Source: Kaistia granuli DSM 23481 (lineage in GTDB: Bacteria > Pseudomonadota > Alphaproteobacteria > Rhizobiales > Kaistiaceae). Taken from it: a stretch of 64,000 nt of DNA. The first letter of the stretch is position 1; each line of letters begins with the position of its first letter. The notes beneath the pieces were generated by a model. It did no database searches. It saw only the letters and a program-made list of their open reading frames with translations, and was not told where the DNA came from. The translations under genes and the position numbers were made by a program. Of the stretch, positions 1 to 8,751 are shown in pieces. The DNA is taken from contig NZ_AQYH01000018.1 of the NCBI RefSeq assembly GCF_000380505.1, forward strand, positions 62,001 through 126,000. Reading direction: 5' to 3'.

Positions 1-309
1 GGCGGCGAAATGGTCGAGCGCCGCGATGACGCCATCGAACGGGCGGCTGGTGTCGGCGATGTGGGCTGCATAATAGGCGATGTAGGTGTCGAAGAGGCGC
101 TCGACGGTGGCGGCGTCGCGCGTCACGCCGTTTGCGGCGAGACCGCGTTCGATCAGCGCCCTGGCCCCATGTCCGACCATCGAACGGGCCTCCTCGTAGG
201 CGACCGGGGTCAAACCTTCCTGTTCGAGAACGACATTGAGCGTCGCGACGAGATCGGTCGCTGTGTCGACGAGCGTGCCGTCGAGATCGAAGACGAGAAT
301 GGGGCGCAT
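1..309 (-). CDS. gph: Phosphoglycolate phosphatase, HAD family (partial, C-terminus off window)
   Basis: The first 103 residues of a HAD-superfamily hydrolase are present; the gene leaves the window at its left edge. The N-terminus reads MRPILVFDLDGTLVDT, the classic HAD motif I with the nucleophilic Asp and the acid/base Asp two residues later. It is followed by a helical cap with DLVATLNVVL and MVGHGARALIERGL, which match the Gph cap domain. The expected reaction is dephosphorylation of 2-phosphoglycolate in the cytosol. The gene is divergent from rpiA, with about 155 bp between the starts. HAD cap families diverge in substrate, so Gph is the likely rather than the certain assignment. Confidence 0.85.
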   Translation of the reverse strand, partial: MRPILVFDLDGTLVDTATDLVATLNVVLEQEGLTPVAYEEARSMVGHGARALIERGLAANGVTRDAATVERLFDTYIAYYAAHIADTSRPFDGVIAALDHFAA

Positions 310-465
310 CGGGGAGGGGATTCCGCTACTGAGATTGGCGGAGCCTAGCAACTCATTCCCCCCTTCGAAAGGCTGGACGATGTCGCGGAGACGTTGGCGG
401 CGGCGCTGCCCCATGCTAACAAGCCGCGCCGGTTCGGCGTCAATTCCATCATTTTGAAGTGTCTG

Positions 466-1164
466 ATGATCACCAGCGATGAACTGAAAAAGCAGGCGGC
501 GCTCGCAGCGCTCGAGAAGGTCGAGCCGGGAATGAAGCTCGGTCTCGGATCCGGATCGACCGCCAATCACTTCATTCGCGGTCTCGGCGCGCGCGTGCGC
601 GACGGTCTCCAGGTCGTCGGCGTCCCCTCGTCCGAGCGCACCGCGACGCTCGCCCGCGCGGAGGGCATTGCCCTCACGACACTCGACGAAACGCCCCGCC
701 TCGACCTGACGATCGACGGCGCCGACGAGCTCGACAGCCGACTGCGCCTGATCAAGGGCGGCGGCGGCGCGCTGCTGCGCGAAAAGATCGTCGCGGCGGC
801 CTCCGGTCAGATGATCGTCATCGCCGACGGTTCGAAGCTGGTCGAGACGCTGGGCGCCTTTCCGCTGCCGGTCGAAGTCAATCATTTCGGCATCGGCGCG
901 ACCACGGCGGCCATCGCCGACACGGCCGAACGGCTCGCCATGCCGGTCACGCTGACGCGGCGTCTGGCCGCCGACGGTTCCCCCTTCGTCACCGATGGGG
1001 GACACGCTATCATCGATGCATCTTTTGGCCGTATTCGCGATCCAGAAGCCTTGAGTCTTGCCCTTGCGGCGATTCCGGGGGTCGTGGAGCACGGGCTCTT
1101 CATCGGACTTGCCTCCGCCGCCGTCATCGCTCGTCCGGAAGGCATCAGCTGGTTGGTGGCTTAA
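466..1164 (+). CDS. rpiA: Ribose-5-phosphate isomerase A
   Basis: This 232-residue protein interconverts ribose 5-phosphate and ribulose 5-phosphate in the non-oxidative pentose phosphate pathway. It shows the family signatures: the phosphate-binding loop [12 protein letters not shown] near residue 25, the substrate motif [20 protein letters not shown], and REKIVA directly after. Length is normal for RpiA. The reading frame is open further upstream, but the start [16 protein letters not shown] aligns with the usual RpiA N-terminus, so the extra 24 upstream codons were left out. It is followed after 28 bp by a secreted DUF2059 protein and then gor, an order common in Hyphomicrobiales and probably one transcript. 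Confidence 0.95.
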   Translation: MITSDELKKQAALAALEKVEPGMKLGLGSGSTANHFIRGLGARVRDGLQVVGVPSSERTATLARAEGIALTTLDETPRLDLTIDGADELDSRLRLIKGGGGALLREKIVAAASGQMIVIADGSKLVETLGAFPLPVEVNHFGIGATTAAIADTAERLAMPVTLTRRLAADGSPFVTDGGHAIIDASFGRIRDPEALSLALAAIPGVVEHGLFIGLASAAVIARPEGISWLVA

Positions 1165-1192
1165 CATCACTTCGCCCATCGGGAGTTTCTCC

Positions 1193-1699
1193 ATGACCTT
1201 CATCCGCAATTCCATCGGCGCCGCCGTGCTGGCCGCCGGCCTTGCCATGGGCTCGGCCGGTTTCGCTCAGGCCCAGGAAGTGACCGATGCGCATGTCGCG
1301 GCCGCTCTGGACGCTGTCCATGCCGCCAAGACGTCGCGCGGCTTCGACAATCTGCTGCCGCTCCTGTCGCAGCAGACCCAGAACAAGCTGATCCGCATGC
1401 GCCCCGACCAGCACCAGGCGATCGCCGAGGTGGTCGACGCGCAGGCGCTTGAGCTCGTCGCCCGCCGCAAGGACCTCGACAACGACGTCGCTCGCATCTG
1501 GGCGAAGCACTTCTCCGAGGACGAGCTGAACGCGATCTCCGCCTTCTACAAGAGCCCGGCCGGTTCCAAGCTGGCCGAGATTGGCCCGAAGGTCGTCGGC
1601 GAGACGCTGCAGTCGGTCAAGGGATGGTCGGACCGCGTCGGCGAGGAGCTGTTCGAGAAGTCCCGCGAGGGCCTGAAGAAGAAGGGCATCGAATTCTAG
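1193..1699 (+). CDS. DUF2059 domain secreted protein
   Basis: This 168-residue protein has a clear Sec signal peptide: MTFIRNSIGAAVLAAGLAMG, ending at the likely cleavage site AQA|QE. The mature part is helical and contains FSEDELNAISAFYKSPAGSK, which matches the DUF2059 signature (a short periplasmic domain of unknown function). The start at 1193 gives a complete signal peptide; the open frame upstream overlaps the end of rpiA and is not needed. It lies between rpiA and gor, only 13 bp before gor. Function is not known, and nothing in the sequence suggests an enzyme active site. Confidence 0.85.
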   Translation: MTFIRNSIGAAVLAAGLAMGSAGFAQAQEVTDAHVAAALDAVHAAKTSRGFDNLLPLLSQQTQNKLIRMRPDQHQAIAEVVDAQALELVARRKDLDNDVARIWAKHFSEDELNAISAFYKSPAGSKLAEIGPKVVGETLQSVKGWSDRVGEELFEKSREGLKKKGIEF

Positions 1700-1712
1700 G
1701 CCGACAGATCTC

Positions 1713-3092
1713 ATGAGCCAGTTCGACGTCGATCTCTTCATCATCGGTGCCGGCTCCGGCGGCGTTCGCGCTGGCCGGATCGCGGCGGGCTACGGCGCCA
1801 GCGTCATGGTCGCGGAGGAATACCGCGTCGGCGGGACTTGCGTGATCCGTGGCTGCGTGCCGAAGAAGCTGTTCGTCTATGCGTCCCGCTTTGCCGAGGA
1901 GTTCGAGGACTCCGTCGGCTTCGGCTGGACGCCCGGGGAGGTGACCTTCGACTGGTCGCGCCTCGTGGCGGCCAAGGACAAAGAGATCGACCGTCTGAAC
2001 GGCATCTATATCCGCAATCTGGAGCGCTCCGGCGCGACCATCGTCCAGAGCCGGGCGGTCATCGTCGATCCGCATACGGTGCGGCTGGTCGCGGAGGAGC
2101 GTCTCGTCACGGCGAAGTACATTCTCGTCGCGACGGGCGGCACGCCCTACGTCATGCCCGACCTGCCGGGCCGTGAGCTGGCGATCTCGTCGAACGAGGC
2201 GTTCCACCTGGCGAGATTGCCCGAGAAGATCGTGGTGGTCGGCGGTGGCTATGTGGCCGTCGAGTTTGCCGGCATCTTCAATGGCCTCGGTGTCGAGACG
2301 ACGCTGATCCATCGCGGCGACGCGCTATTGCGCGGCTTCGACGGCGAAGTGCGGCGTACGCTGCGCGAGGAGATCGAGAAGAAGGGCATCCGCGTCCTAC
2401 TGAACGAGACGCTCGCCGGTATCGAGAAGAGCGGCGACGGGCTGATTGCCCGGACGAGCAGTGGAGAAGCGCTCGACTGCGGCGAGGTCATGATCGCGAC
2501 CGGACGCCGGCCGAATACCAGCGGACTGGGTCTGGAGAGTGCCGGCGTGGCGGTCGACGGCGCCGGAGCGGTGATCGTCGATGCCTATTCGCAATCGAAT
2601 GTGCCGTCGATCTATGCCGTCGGCGACGTTACCAACCGCATCAATCTGACGCCCGTGGCGATCCGCGAGGGCCATGCCTTCGCCGATACCGTGTTCGGTG
2701 GCAAGTCGATCTCGGTCGATCATCTCGGCGTGCCGAAGGCTGTGTTCTCGCAGCCGGAGATCGGCTCCGTCGGCCTGACCGAGGAAGAGGCGCTGGCGGA
2801 ATTCGAGGCTGTCGACGTCTACCAGACGAGCTTCCGGCCGATGAAGCACACGCTGTCCGGTCGCGACGAGCGCACGCTGATGAAGCTGCTCGTGGATGCC
2901 GACAGCGACCGCGTCGTCGGTTGCCACATCCTCGGACCGGATGCGGGCGAGATGATCCAGATCGTCGCCATCACGCTGAAGATGCGGGCGACCAAGGCCG
3001 ATTTCGACGCCACGATGGCGCTGCATCCGACGGCGGCCGAGGAACTCGTCACCATGCGAACCCCGAGCAGCCGGCATCGCCGCAACGGCTGA
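1713..3092 (+). CDS. gor: Glutathione-disulfide reductase
   Basis: This 459-residue flavoprotein reduces glutathione disulfide with NADPH in the cytosol. The FAD-binding dinucleotide motif GAGSGG is at the N-terminus. The redox-active disulfide lies in GGTCVIRGCVPKK (C43 and C48). The second nucleotide-binding fold is VVVGGGYVAVEFAG, followed by IHRG, whose Arg suits NADPH. The FAD motif is SIYAVGDVTNRINLTPVA, and the C-terminal catalytic His sits in LHPTAAEELVTM. The length and the CVIRGC spacing separate it from lipoamide dehydrogenase and mercuric reductase. It sits directly behind the DUF2059 gene and probably belongs to the rpiA transcript. Confidence 0.95.
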   Translation: MSQFDVDLFIIGAGSGGVRAGRIAAGYGASVMVAEEYRVGGTCVIRGCVPKKLFVYASRFAEEFEDSVGFGWTPGEVTFDWSRLVAAKDKEIDRLNGIYIRNLERSGATIVQSRAVIVDPHTVRLVAEERLVTAKYILVATGGTPYVMPDLPGRELAISSNEAFHLARLPEKIVVVGGGYVAVEFAGIFNGLGVETTLIHRGDALLRGFDGEVRRTLREEIEKKGIRVLLNETLAGIEKSGDGLIARTSSGEALDCGEVMIATGRRPNTSGLGLESAGVAVDGAGAVIVDAYSQSNVPSIYAVGDVTNRINLTPVAIREGHAFADTVFGGKSISVDHLGVPKAVFSQPEIGSVGLTEEEALAEFEAVDVYQTSFRPMKHTLSGRDERTLMKLLVDADSDRVVGCHILGPDAGEMIQIVAITLKMRATKADFDATMALHPTAAEELVTMRTPSSRHRRNG

Positions 3093-3240
3093 CAGGATCC
3101 CGCTTGCCGGTCCCGCGTGATGCTCCTCTGCGGACGCGGGGCGGGCCGACACCCTCCGGCGAATTCGAGAGCAAGAATCGGATCGCGCCATGGGCTCGAT
3201 TTGCGTAGCCGACGCTCCGGATGGTTGAGACGAGGTCGGG

Positions 3241-4161
3241 ATGAGCGTTGAAATCGAACCGGCTGCCGGCGGCGTTCTGGCATTGCCGCTGGGCGACAGC
3301 TATCGGCCGGAATATCCGCTCGCCTATCATGGTCGTGATCGGCTGAGCGTCAGCGAGCGCGTCGAAGGACGGACGATCGTCAAGACGATCCTGGTCGATG
3401 GCCGCGCGCATCTGCTGGAGATTGACCTCACCGAGGCCGATGGCGCCCAACCTCCCGTCGCGCGTGTCCGGATCGATCACGACGCCTTGCCGCCAGATCG
3501 GGTCGAGGCGATTGCCGCCCGCATGCTCGGTCTCGCCAGCGATCCTGTTGCCTTCGAGGCGTTGATCGCTCCCCGTGTCGATAGCGACAGGATTCTCGGC
3601 TCGCGGCGCGGGTTGCGTATTCCGCTGACGGCCGACATCTGGGATGCCGTGTGCTGGGCGGTGATCGGCCAGCAGATCAATCTGACCTTCGCCGCGGCGC
3701 TACGTCGGTCGATGATCGAGTTGACCGGTCCGCTGCATGCGGTGAGCGGCCTGCGGGCTCACCCGGATCCTGCCCGCGTCGCCGACCTCGAAATCGAGGA
3801 TCTGACGGCGCTGCGGTTTTCCCGCTCGAAGGCGAGCTATCTGATCGGTGTTGCCAGGCTGGTCGCAGACGGCGCGCTGCCGCTCGACGATCTGGCGAAG
3901 GGAACGCCTGCCGATGCCGAGGCGGCTCTCGTCGCCGTGCGTGGCATAGGCACCTGGACGGCGCGCTACATCATGCTGCGCGGTTTCGGATTTCCGGATA
4001 TGGCACCAATCGGCGATTCCGGTCTCGCCGCCGCCCTGCAGCGGCTGCTGGATCTGCCCGAGCGACCGGATGCCAAAATGCAGGAGGCTTCGATGCAAGC
4101 TTTCGCCCCGCATCGAAGCCTGGCGACCGCCCATCTCTGGGCCGGCCTTTCGGAGCCCTAG
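3241..4161 (+). CDS. alkA: DNA-3-methyladenine glycosylase II (AlkA-like)
   Basis: This 306-residue base-excision repair enzyme removes alkylated purines from DNA. The N-terminal ~100 residues resemble the AlkA N-terminal beta domain. The rest is a HhH-GPD fold: ICAVIGQQI-type segment (WAVIGQQINLTFAAAL), the helix-hairpin-helix LVAVRGIGTWTARYIML, and the catalytic Asp in PIGDSGL. A purine-rich GAGGTCGGG sequence directly precedes ATG. The gene converges on the SnoaL-like gene, the stop codons overlapping by a few bases. It carries none of the Cys ligands of the Fe-S glycosylases of the EndoIII type. The exact alkyl-base specificity cannot be read from sequence. Confidence 0.85.
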   Translation: MSVEIEPAAGGVLALPLGDSYRPEYPLAYHGRDRLSVSERVEGRTIVKTILVDGRAHLLEIDLTEADGAQPPVARVRIDHDALPPDRVEAIAARMLGLASDPVAFEALIAPRVDSDRILGSRRGLRIPLTADIWDAVCWAVIGQQINLTFAAALRRSMIELTGPLHAVSGLRAHPDPARVADLEIEDLTALRFSRSKASYLIGVARLVADGALPLDDLAKGTPADAEAALVAVRGIGTWTARYIMLRGFGFPDMAPIGDSGLAAALQRLLDLPERPDAKMQEASMQAFAPHRSLATAHLWAGLSEP

Positions 4162-4520
4162 GACGCCGGGGCGAAGTCGAGGAAGCCGACAATATCAGCG
4201 AGCCTGCCTGCCTCGATGGTGGCGAAGTCGGTGCCACCGGCGAGGGAGGCCCCGCCGTCCGGACCGAGCTCCCACGAGAAGCGGACCCGGTTGTCATAGC
4301 CGTCGACCTTGCCGACCTGTTTGAAGGTGAGGCCGGCGAAGCGCTCCTGAAAGGCGACGAGCATCTGGTCGATGCCGTCATGGCCGTCGCTCTTCATCAT
4401 CGGATCCACATAGGACGTGTCCGGCGTGAAGGTCGTGGTGATGAGGGCACGCCGCTTGGTGGCGTCCGTCTCGTTCCAGCTTTCGATGTAGCGCGCGATC
4501 AGGGTTGCGGTGTCGGTCAT
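4158..4520 (-). CDS. SnoaL-like / nuclear transport factor 2-fold protein
   Basis: This 120-residue protein has an NTF2-like small alpha+beta barrel pattern: an N-terminal helix (TLIARYIESWNETD), then FTPDTSYVDPMMKSDGHDGI, and the FSWELGPDGGASLAGGTDFA strands near the end. Such proteins are small cyclases, isomerases or orphan binding proteins; the substrate is unknown. The start MTDTATL was preferred to two upstream Met codons because a GGAG box lies about 6 bases before it. It is the second gene of a minus-strand pair with the four-helix membrane protein, divergent from an XRE regulator. Confidence 0.75.
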   Translation of the reverse strand: MTDTATLIARYIESWNETDATKRRALITTTFTPDTSYVDPMMKSDGHDGIDQMLVAFQERFAGLTFKQVGKVDGYDNRVRFSWELGPDGGASLAGGTDFATIEAGRLADIVGFLDFAPAS

Positions 4521-4587
4521 GTCGATCTCCATGGGTTGGGTTCGGGGCGGGCAGGATGGCGAAGGCCTTGCCTTCACCTGGGAAGGT

Positions 4588-4989
4588 TCAGGCGATCACG
4601 TGCGGTGCCTTGCGCAGGCTCATGGCCTCCAGTTCCGCGACGACGGCGACGATGAGCGCCTGCGCGATCACGAGGGCGATGCCGAGGGCCGTCGGCGCTG
4701 CGAAGCCACCGATCAACAAGGCGGCGCTGCCGACGACCCAGGCCGCGTTGCCGCCGATGATCAGCCAGACGGCGGGCCGCGAGAGGATCGGTCGGCTGGC
4801 GACGAACAGGACGAAGGCGGCGAAGGGCAGCAGCACCAGACCGGCTCCGCGCAGCAGGGCCGCCGGCAGTCCGAGCCTGTCGGCGACGAGCCCGGCGCCG
4901 AGCGCCAGAGCAGCGCCTATGGCGAGGCAGCTGGCAGCGTCCGCCAGGAGAAGGTTGCGCAGGAAGTTGGGGTGGCGGGTGATGTTCAT
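4588..4989 (-). CDS. Small four-helix membrane protein
   Basis: This 133-residue hydrophobic protein shows four membrane segments: around residues 10-35 (LLLADAASCLAIGAALALG), 45-65 (GAGLVLLPFAAFVLFVA), 75-97 (VWLIIGGNAAWVVGSAALLI) and 102-120 (GIALVIAQALIVAVVAE). No transporter or enzyme signature is recognised. It lies upstream of the SnoaL-like gene on the same strand (67 bp apart). Its start is about 120 bp from the divergent XRE regulator, so it is the likely regulated target of that protein. Confidence 0.75.
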   Translation of the reverse strand: MNITRHPNFLRNLLLADAASCLAIGAALALGAGLVADRLGLPAALLRGAGLVLLPFAAFVLFVASRPILSRPAVWLIIGGNAAWVVGSAALLIGGFAAPTALGIALVIAQALIVAVVAELEAMSLRKAPHVIA

Positions 4990-5057
4990 GGTCCGGTTCC
5001 TCGGTTCGTCGTGGTGGCTGACAGGCCGGAGATTTGCCGGTGCGGGGCATGAAGTCG

Positions 5058-5074
5058 ATTACGTCCGAGGTAAT
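5058..5074. promoter_or_regulatory. Candidate operator: 17-bp imperfect palindrome
   Basis: ATTACGTCCGAGGTAAT is symmetric about its central C, with one mismatched pair. It lies in the divergent gap between the membrane-protein gene (start 4989) and the XRE regulator (start 5110), 36 bp ahead of the regulator. The position and symmetry suit an autoregulatory site for a dimeric HTH protein. This is inferred from sequence only. Confidence 0.45.
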
Positions 5075-5109
5075 TGGATCGACGCCCGGGCTTGCCGTAT
5101 CATCGTTCC

Positions 5110-5907
5110 ATGGAACCGAATCCGCGCCCGGTCGGCGAACAGATCCGCGACTGGCGCCAGCGCCGCCGCATGAGCCAGATGGACCTTGCCGGCGATGCCG
5201 AGATGTCGACGCGGCATCTGAGCTTCATCGAGACCGGCCGATCGCGGCCGAGCCGCGACATGGTGCTGAAGCTCGCAGCCGAGCTGGAGGTTCCCTTGCG
5301 CGAGCAGAACCTGATGCTGGTCGCAGCCGGCCACGCGCCCGTCTACCGGGAGCGAAAGCTGGACGATGCCGGACTTGCCGTCGTCCGCAGCGCCGTCGAG
5401 CGCATCATCGCCGGACACGAACCCTATCCGGCGCTGGCGATCGACCGGCACTGGAACCTGGTCGCGGCGAACCGGGCCGTCATGCGACTCGTCGCGGGCG
5501 TTTCGCCGGACCTGCTGGAGCCGCCCGTGAACGTGCTGCGCTTGGCGCTGCATCCGAAGGGGCTGGCACCCCGCACCGTCAATCTGGCCGAATGGCGGGG
5601 GCATCTCCTCGGCCGTCTGGCCCATGAGATCGACCTGACAGGCGACGCCGCGCTGGCGGACCTGCTGGACGAGTTGCGCGCCTATCCCTCCGGCAGCACC
5701 GGCCGGCCGGCCGCCACGGACGATCTTGGCGGCATCGCCGTGCCGTATCGGGTCCGGCTCGGCGACGAGACGTTGTCCTTTCTCTCGGCGACGACCCTGT
5801 TCGGCACACCGGTCGACGTCACCTTGTCGGAACTCGCGATCGAATCCTTCTTTCCGGCCGACGAGGCGACGGCGGAAGCCTTGCGCCGGGCCGCCGCTGC
5901 GTCATGA
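5110..5907 (+). CDS. XRE-family HTH regulator with MmyB-like ligand-binding domain
   Basis: This 265-residue DNA-binding protein starts with a Cro/C1-type helix-turn-helix (residues ~8-65: QIRDWRQRRRMSQMDLAGDA, then STRHLSFIETGRSRPSRDMV). It is followed by a C-terminal domain of the MmyB type: ALAIDRHWNLVAANRAV resembles the PAS-like fold that in this family binds a fatty-acid-like ligand. MEPNPRP was chosen as the start because the HTH follows at the usual distance; the upstream codons run through the palindrome. It is divergent from a small membrane protein and a SnoaL-like protein, which it probably controls. The effector is unknown. Confidence 0.85.
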   Translation: MEPNPRPVGEQIRDWRQRRRMSQMDLAGDAEMSTRHLSFIETGRSRPSRDMVLKLAAELEVPLREQNLMLVAAGHAPVYRERKLDDAGLAVVRSAVERIIAGHEPYPALAIDRHWNLVAANRAVMRLVAGVSPDLLEPPVNVLRLALHPKGLAPRTVNLAEWRGHLLGRLAHEIDLTGDAALADLLDELRAYPSGSTGRPAATDDLGGIAVPYRVRLGDETLSFLSATTLFGTPVDVTLSELAIESFFPADEATAEALRRAAAAS

Positions 5908-5935
5908 TGCAGGCTTCTGACTGGGGGAAGGGTCG

Positions 5936-6754
5936 ATGGCGTCGGCGAAGCGAAGTCTTTCCGAACGGCTGAAGGTGCGCAATCTCGTCACGATCCTGGT
6001 CGTGGCGCTCGCGCTCTATGGGCTCGCGGCCTATGTCGTTCTGCCCATGGCCTGGACACATTACGAGCATCAGCCCGGCCTCGCCGATCGGCCGATGGTC
6101 ACCCATACCGGCCAGGGCATTCCCGGCGATCCGCTCAATGTCGGCCTCGTCGGTGTGAAGGAGGACGTGCTCACCTCGATGCATGCCGCCGGCTGGTATC
6201 CCGCCGATCCGGTCACGCTGCGCTCGAGCATCGAGATCATCGGCAGCGTGGTGCTCGATCGGCCCTATCACGACGCGCCGGTGAGCCCGCTTTACTATGA
6301 TGGCCGGCGCGAGGATTTCGCCTTCGAAAAGCCGGTCGGCGAGAGCGCCGACAAGCGCGACCATGTCCGGTTCTGGAAGGTTCTGGACAAGGGAGCCGAG
6401 GGACGCCCCGTCTGGCTCGGCTCGGCCACCTACGATCGCGGCGTCGGCCTGAGCCACGATACCGGCCAGGTGACACATCACATCGGACCCGATATCGACG
6501 CGGTCCGCGATGCGCTGACCGACGATTTGAAGAAGGCCGGCATGGTCGAGGCTACCTATCAAATCACCGGCATCGGTCCGACTGTGAACGGGCACAATGG
6601 CGAGGGCGATCCCTACTATACGGACGGCGAGATCTGGATGTCCCGGCTGGTGCCGGCGGGCGCCAAATCCACGGCGCCGCCGGTCGTCTTGCCGCCGCCG
6701 GCCTTCGTCGGCCTGAAGGATCGCCTGTGGCATTGGGCCGTTTCCTGGCTCTGA
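5936..6754 (+). CDS. LssY C-terminal domain membrane-anchored protein
   Basis: This 272-residue protein has a basic N-terminus, then one membrane helix at about residues 17-40 (LVTILVVALALYGLAAYVVL), then a soluble domain. That domain contains DPLNVGLVGVKEDVLTSMHAAGWYPADP and, later, LGSATYDRGVGLS and HHIGPDIDAVRD, which match the LssY C-terminal family. The function of that domain is not established; some relatives are fused to PAP2 phosphatase membrane domains, but no PAP2 segment is present here. A GGGGGAAGGG ribosome-binding site precedes the ATG. It follows the XRE regulator by 28 bp and could be co-transcribed. Confidence 0.75.
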   Translation: MASAKRSLSERLKVRNLVTILVVALALYGLAAYVVLPMAWTHYEHQPGLADRPMVTHTGQGIPGDPLNVGLVGVKEDVLTSMHAAGWYPADPVTLRSSIEIIGSVVLDRPYHDAPVSPLYYDGRREDFAFEKPVGESADKRDHVRFWKVLDKGAEGRPVWLGSATYDRGVGLSHDTGQVTHHIGPDIDAVRDALTDDLKKAGMVEATYQITGIGPTVNGHNGEGDPYYTDGEIWMSRLVPAGAKSTAPPVVLPPPAFVGLKDRLWHWAVSWL

Positions 6755-6889
6755 GCGATGCCGGCACGCGGCCCATCGCGTGTTTCCTCAGCGGGAGCGA
6801 GCGTGTATAAGGCACCACCTTTCAAGACCCGATGAGGTCCGTCGCGCGCGGTGGAGCGCGAAGGCGGGCAAGGGTGTGGAGTGCTGACG

Positions 6890-8275
6890 ATGAAGACGAG
6901 TTGGAAGCCGGATAGCTGGCGGTCGATGCCGATCCAGCAGGTGCCGGACTATGCCGATGCAGCCGGTCTCGCGGCGGTCGAGGAACGGCTCTCGAGCTAT
7001 CCGCCGCTGGTCTTTGCCGGCGAGGCGCGCAAGCTCAAGAAGAGCCTGGCCGCCGTATCGCGCGGCGAGAGCTTCCTGCTCCAGGGCGGTGATTGCGCCG
7101 AGAGCTTCATGGAGCATCACCCGGACAACATCCGCGACTTCTTCCGCGTCTTCCTGCAGATGGCCGTTGTGCTGACGTTCGCCGGCTCGATGCCGGTGGT
7201 GAAGGTCGGCCGTATCGCCGGCCAGTTCGCCAAGCCCCGTTCCGCGCCGACCGAAACCATTAACGGGATCGAGCTGCCGAGTTACCGGGGTGATAACATC
7301 AACGGCATCGAGTTCACGCCCGAGGCCCGCATCCCCGATCCGCGCCGGATCGAGGATTCCTATCGCCAGTCGGCCGCGACGCTCAACCTGCTGCGCGCCT
7401 TCGCGCAGGGCGGCTATGCCAATCTCGAGCATGTGCATCAGTGGATGCTCGGCTTCGTCAAGGACAGCCCGCAGGGTCACCACTACCAGGAGATCGCCGA
7501 CCGCATCTCCGAGTCGATGGCGTTCATGCGTGCCTGTGGCGTCGATCCGGATTCAACCCCGTCGCTGCGCTCGACCGATTTCTTCACCTCGCACGAGGCG
7601 CTGCTGCTCGGCTACGAGCAGGCGATGACGCGCGTCGATTCGACGACCGGCGACTGGTACGCAACCTCCGGCCACATGCTCTGGATCGGTGATCGCACGC
7701 GCCAGCCGGATCACGCCCATGTCGAGTACATGCGCGGTGTGAAGAACCCGATCGGTCTGAAGTGCGGTCCGTCGTTGACGGCCGATGGCCTGCTGCAGCT
7801 GATGGACCTGCTCAATCCGGATAACGAGCCGGGCCGGTTGACGCTGATCTGCCGCTTCGGCGCCAACAAGGTGTTTGATCACCTGCCGCAGCTGATCCGC
7901 GCCGTCGAGCGGGAAGGGCGCTCCGTCGTCTGGTCCTGCGATCCGATGCACGGCAACACGATCAAGGCATCGAGCGGCTACAAGACCCGTCCGTTCGACC
8001 TGATCCTCAAGGAAGTGAAGAGCTTCTTCGAGGTGCATCAGGGCGAGGGCACGTTGCCAGGCGGCATCCATATCGAGATGACCGGCAAAAACGTCACCGA
8101 ATGCACGGGCGGCGCCCGCGCGATCACCGACGAGGATCTGTCGGATCGCTATCACACCCATTGCGATCCGCGCCTCAACGCGGATCAGGCATTGGAGCTG
8201 GCCTTCCTGGTGGCGGAGCTTCTCAAGGCGAGCCGCCAGGGCGAGACCCGGCAGCGTCTCGTCGCCGGCCTCTGA
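6890..8275 (+). CDS. aroF: 3-deoxy-7-phosphoheptulonate synthase, class II
   Basis: This 461-residue enzyme catalyses the first step of the shikimate pathway: phosphoenolpyruvate plus erythrose 4-phosphate gives DAHP. It is the class II (plant/mycobacterial) type. Signatures are [12 protein letters not shown] near the start, [11 protein letters not shown] with the metal-binding Cys, [14 protein letters not shown], the GLKCGPSL loop, [10 protein letters not shown] and [28 protein letters not shown] is the start used by most family members; the 13 upstream codons in frame were dropped. Gene naming in this class is inconsistent (aroF, aroG and aroA2 are all used), so the symbol is tentative while the function is secure. 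Confidence 0.93.
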   Translation: MKTSWKPDSWRSMPIQQVPDYADAAGLAAVEERLSSYPPLVFAGEARKLKKSLAAVSRGESFLLQGGDCAESFMEHHPDNIRDFFRVFLQMAVVLTFAGSMPVVKVGRIAGQFAKPRSAPTETINGIELPSYRGDNINGIEFTPEARIPDPRRIEDSYRQSAATLNLLRAFAQGGYANLEHVHQWMLGFVKDSPQGHHYQEIADRISESMAFMRACGVDPDSTPSLRSTDFFTSHEALLLGYEQAMTRVDSTTGDWYATSGHMLWIGDRTRQPDHAHVEYMRGVKNPIGLKCGPSLTADGLLQLMDLLNPDNEPGRLTLICRFGANKVFDHLPQLIRAVEREGRSVVWSCDPMHGNTIKASSGYKTRPFDLILKEVKSFFEVHQGEGTLPGGIHIEMTGKNVTECTGGARAITDEDLSDRYHTHCDPRLNADQALELAFLVAELLKASRQGETRQRLVAGL

Positions 8276-8280
8276 CATCG

Positions 8281-8703
8281 ATGGCGGCGGGCGAGGAAAT
8301 CCATTCCGGCGCCTGCCTCTGCGGCGCGGTGCGCTATCGCGTCGCCGGCCCGCTCGAGCCGGTCGTCGGCTGCCACTGTACGATGTGCCGCAAGCAGACC
8401 GGGCACTTTCTCGCCTCGACCTCGGTCGCGACCGAGGACCTCACGATCGAGGGCGCGGACAATCTTCGCTGGTACCAGTCATCCCATTTCGCCCGCCGCG
8501 GGTTCTGCGGCGAGTGCGGATCGGTGTTGTTCTGGGAAAGCGACAAGCGGCCCCGGACGGCGATCGCCATGGGTGGCTTCGACGGGCCGACCGGCGTGAC
8601 CTGGGACAAGCATATCTTCGTCGCGGACAAGGGCGACTATTACGAGATCGAAGGCGACGCGCCAGCCTTCGACCGGCGTCTCAAACCTGCATCGGACGTG
8701 TGA
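8281..8703 (+). CDS. GFA family (glutathione-dependent formaldehyde-activating-like) zinc protein
   Basis: This 140-residue protein has the Cys pattern of the GFA/CENP-V fold: SGACLCGAVRY, then GCHCTMCRKQTG, then GFCGECGSVLFW, together binding two zinc ions. Members are carbon-sulfur lyase-like enzymes, and the substrate here is unknown. The ATG lies five bases after the DAHP synthase stop, so it is probably co-transcribed with it. A strong hairpin follows directly. The open frame extends upstream inside the DAHP synthase gene, but that part has no family similarity. Confidence 0.85.
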   Translation: MAAGEEIHSGACLCGAVRYRVAGPLEPVVGCHCTMCRKQTGHFLASTSVATEDLTIEGADNLRWYQSSHFARRGFCGECGSVLFWESDKRPRTAIAMGGFDGPTGVTWDKHIFVADKGDYYEIEGDAPAFDRRLKPASDV

Positions 8704-8706
8704 GTT

Positions 8707-8746
8707 CCGGCTGCGGACGCACGAGGGTCCGCAGCCGGTCCTCTTT
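8707..8746. terminator. Bidirectional intrinsic terminator
   Basis: A perfect 12-bp stem (CCGGCTGCGGAC / GTCCGCAGCCGG) with an 8-base loop is followed on the plus strand by TCCTCTTT. It sits in the 48-bp gap between two convergent genes (GFA and DUF992) and would serve both. Confidence 0.75.
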
Positions 8747-8751
8747 GGCCT

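Noticed and set aside
205-309. Separate plus-strand gene at the left edge
   Set aside because: The minus strand encodes the HAD motif FDLDGTLVDT here; the plus-strand frame is its shadow.
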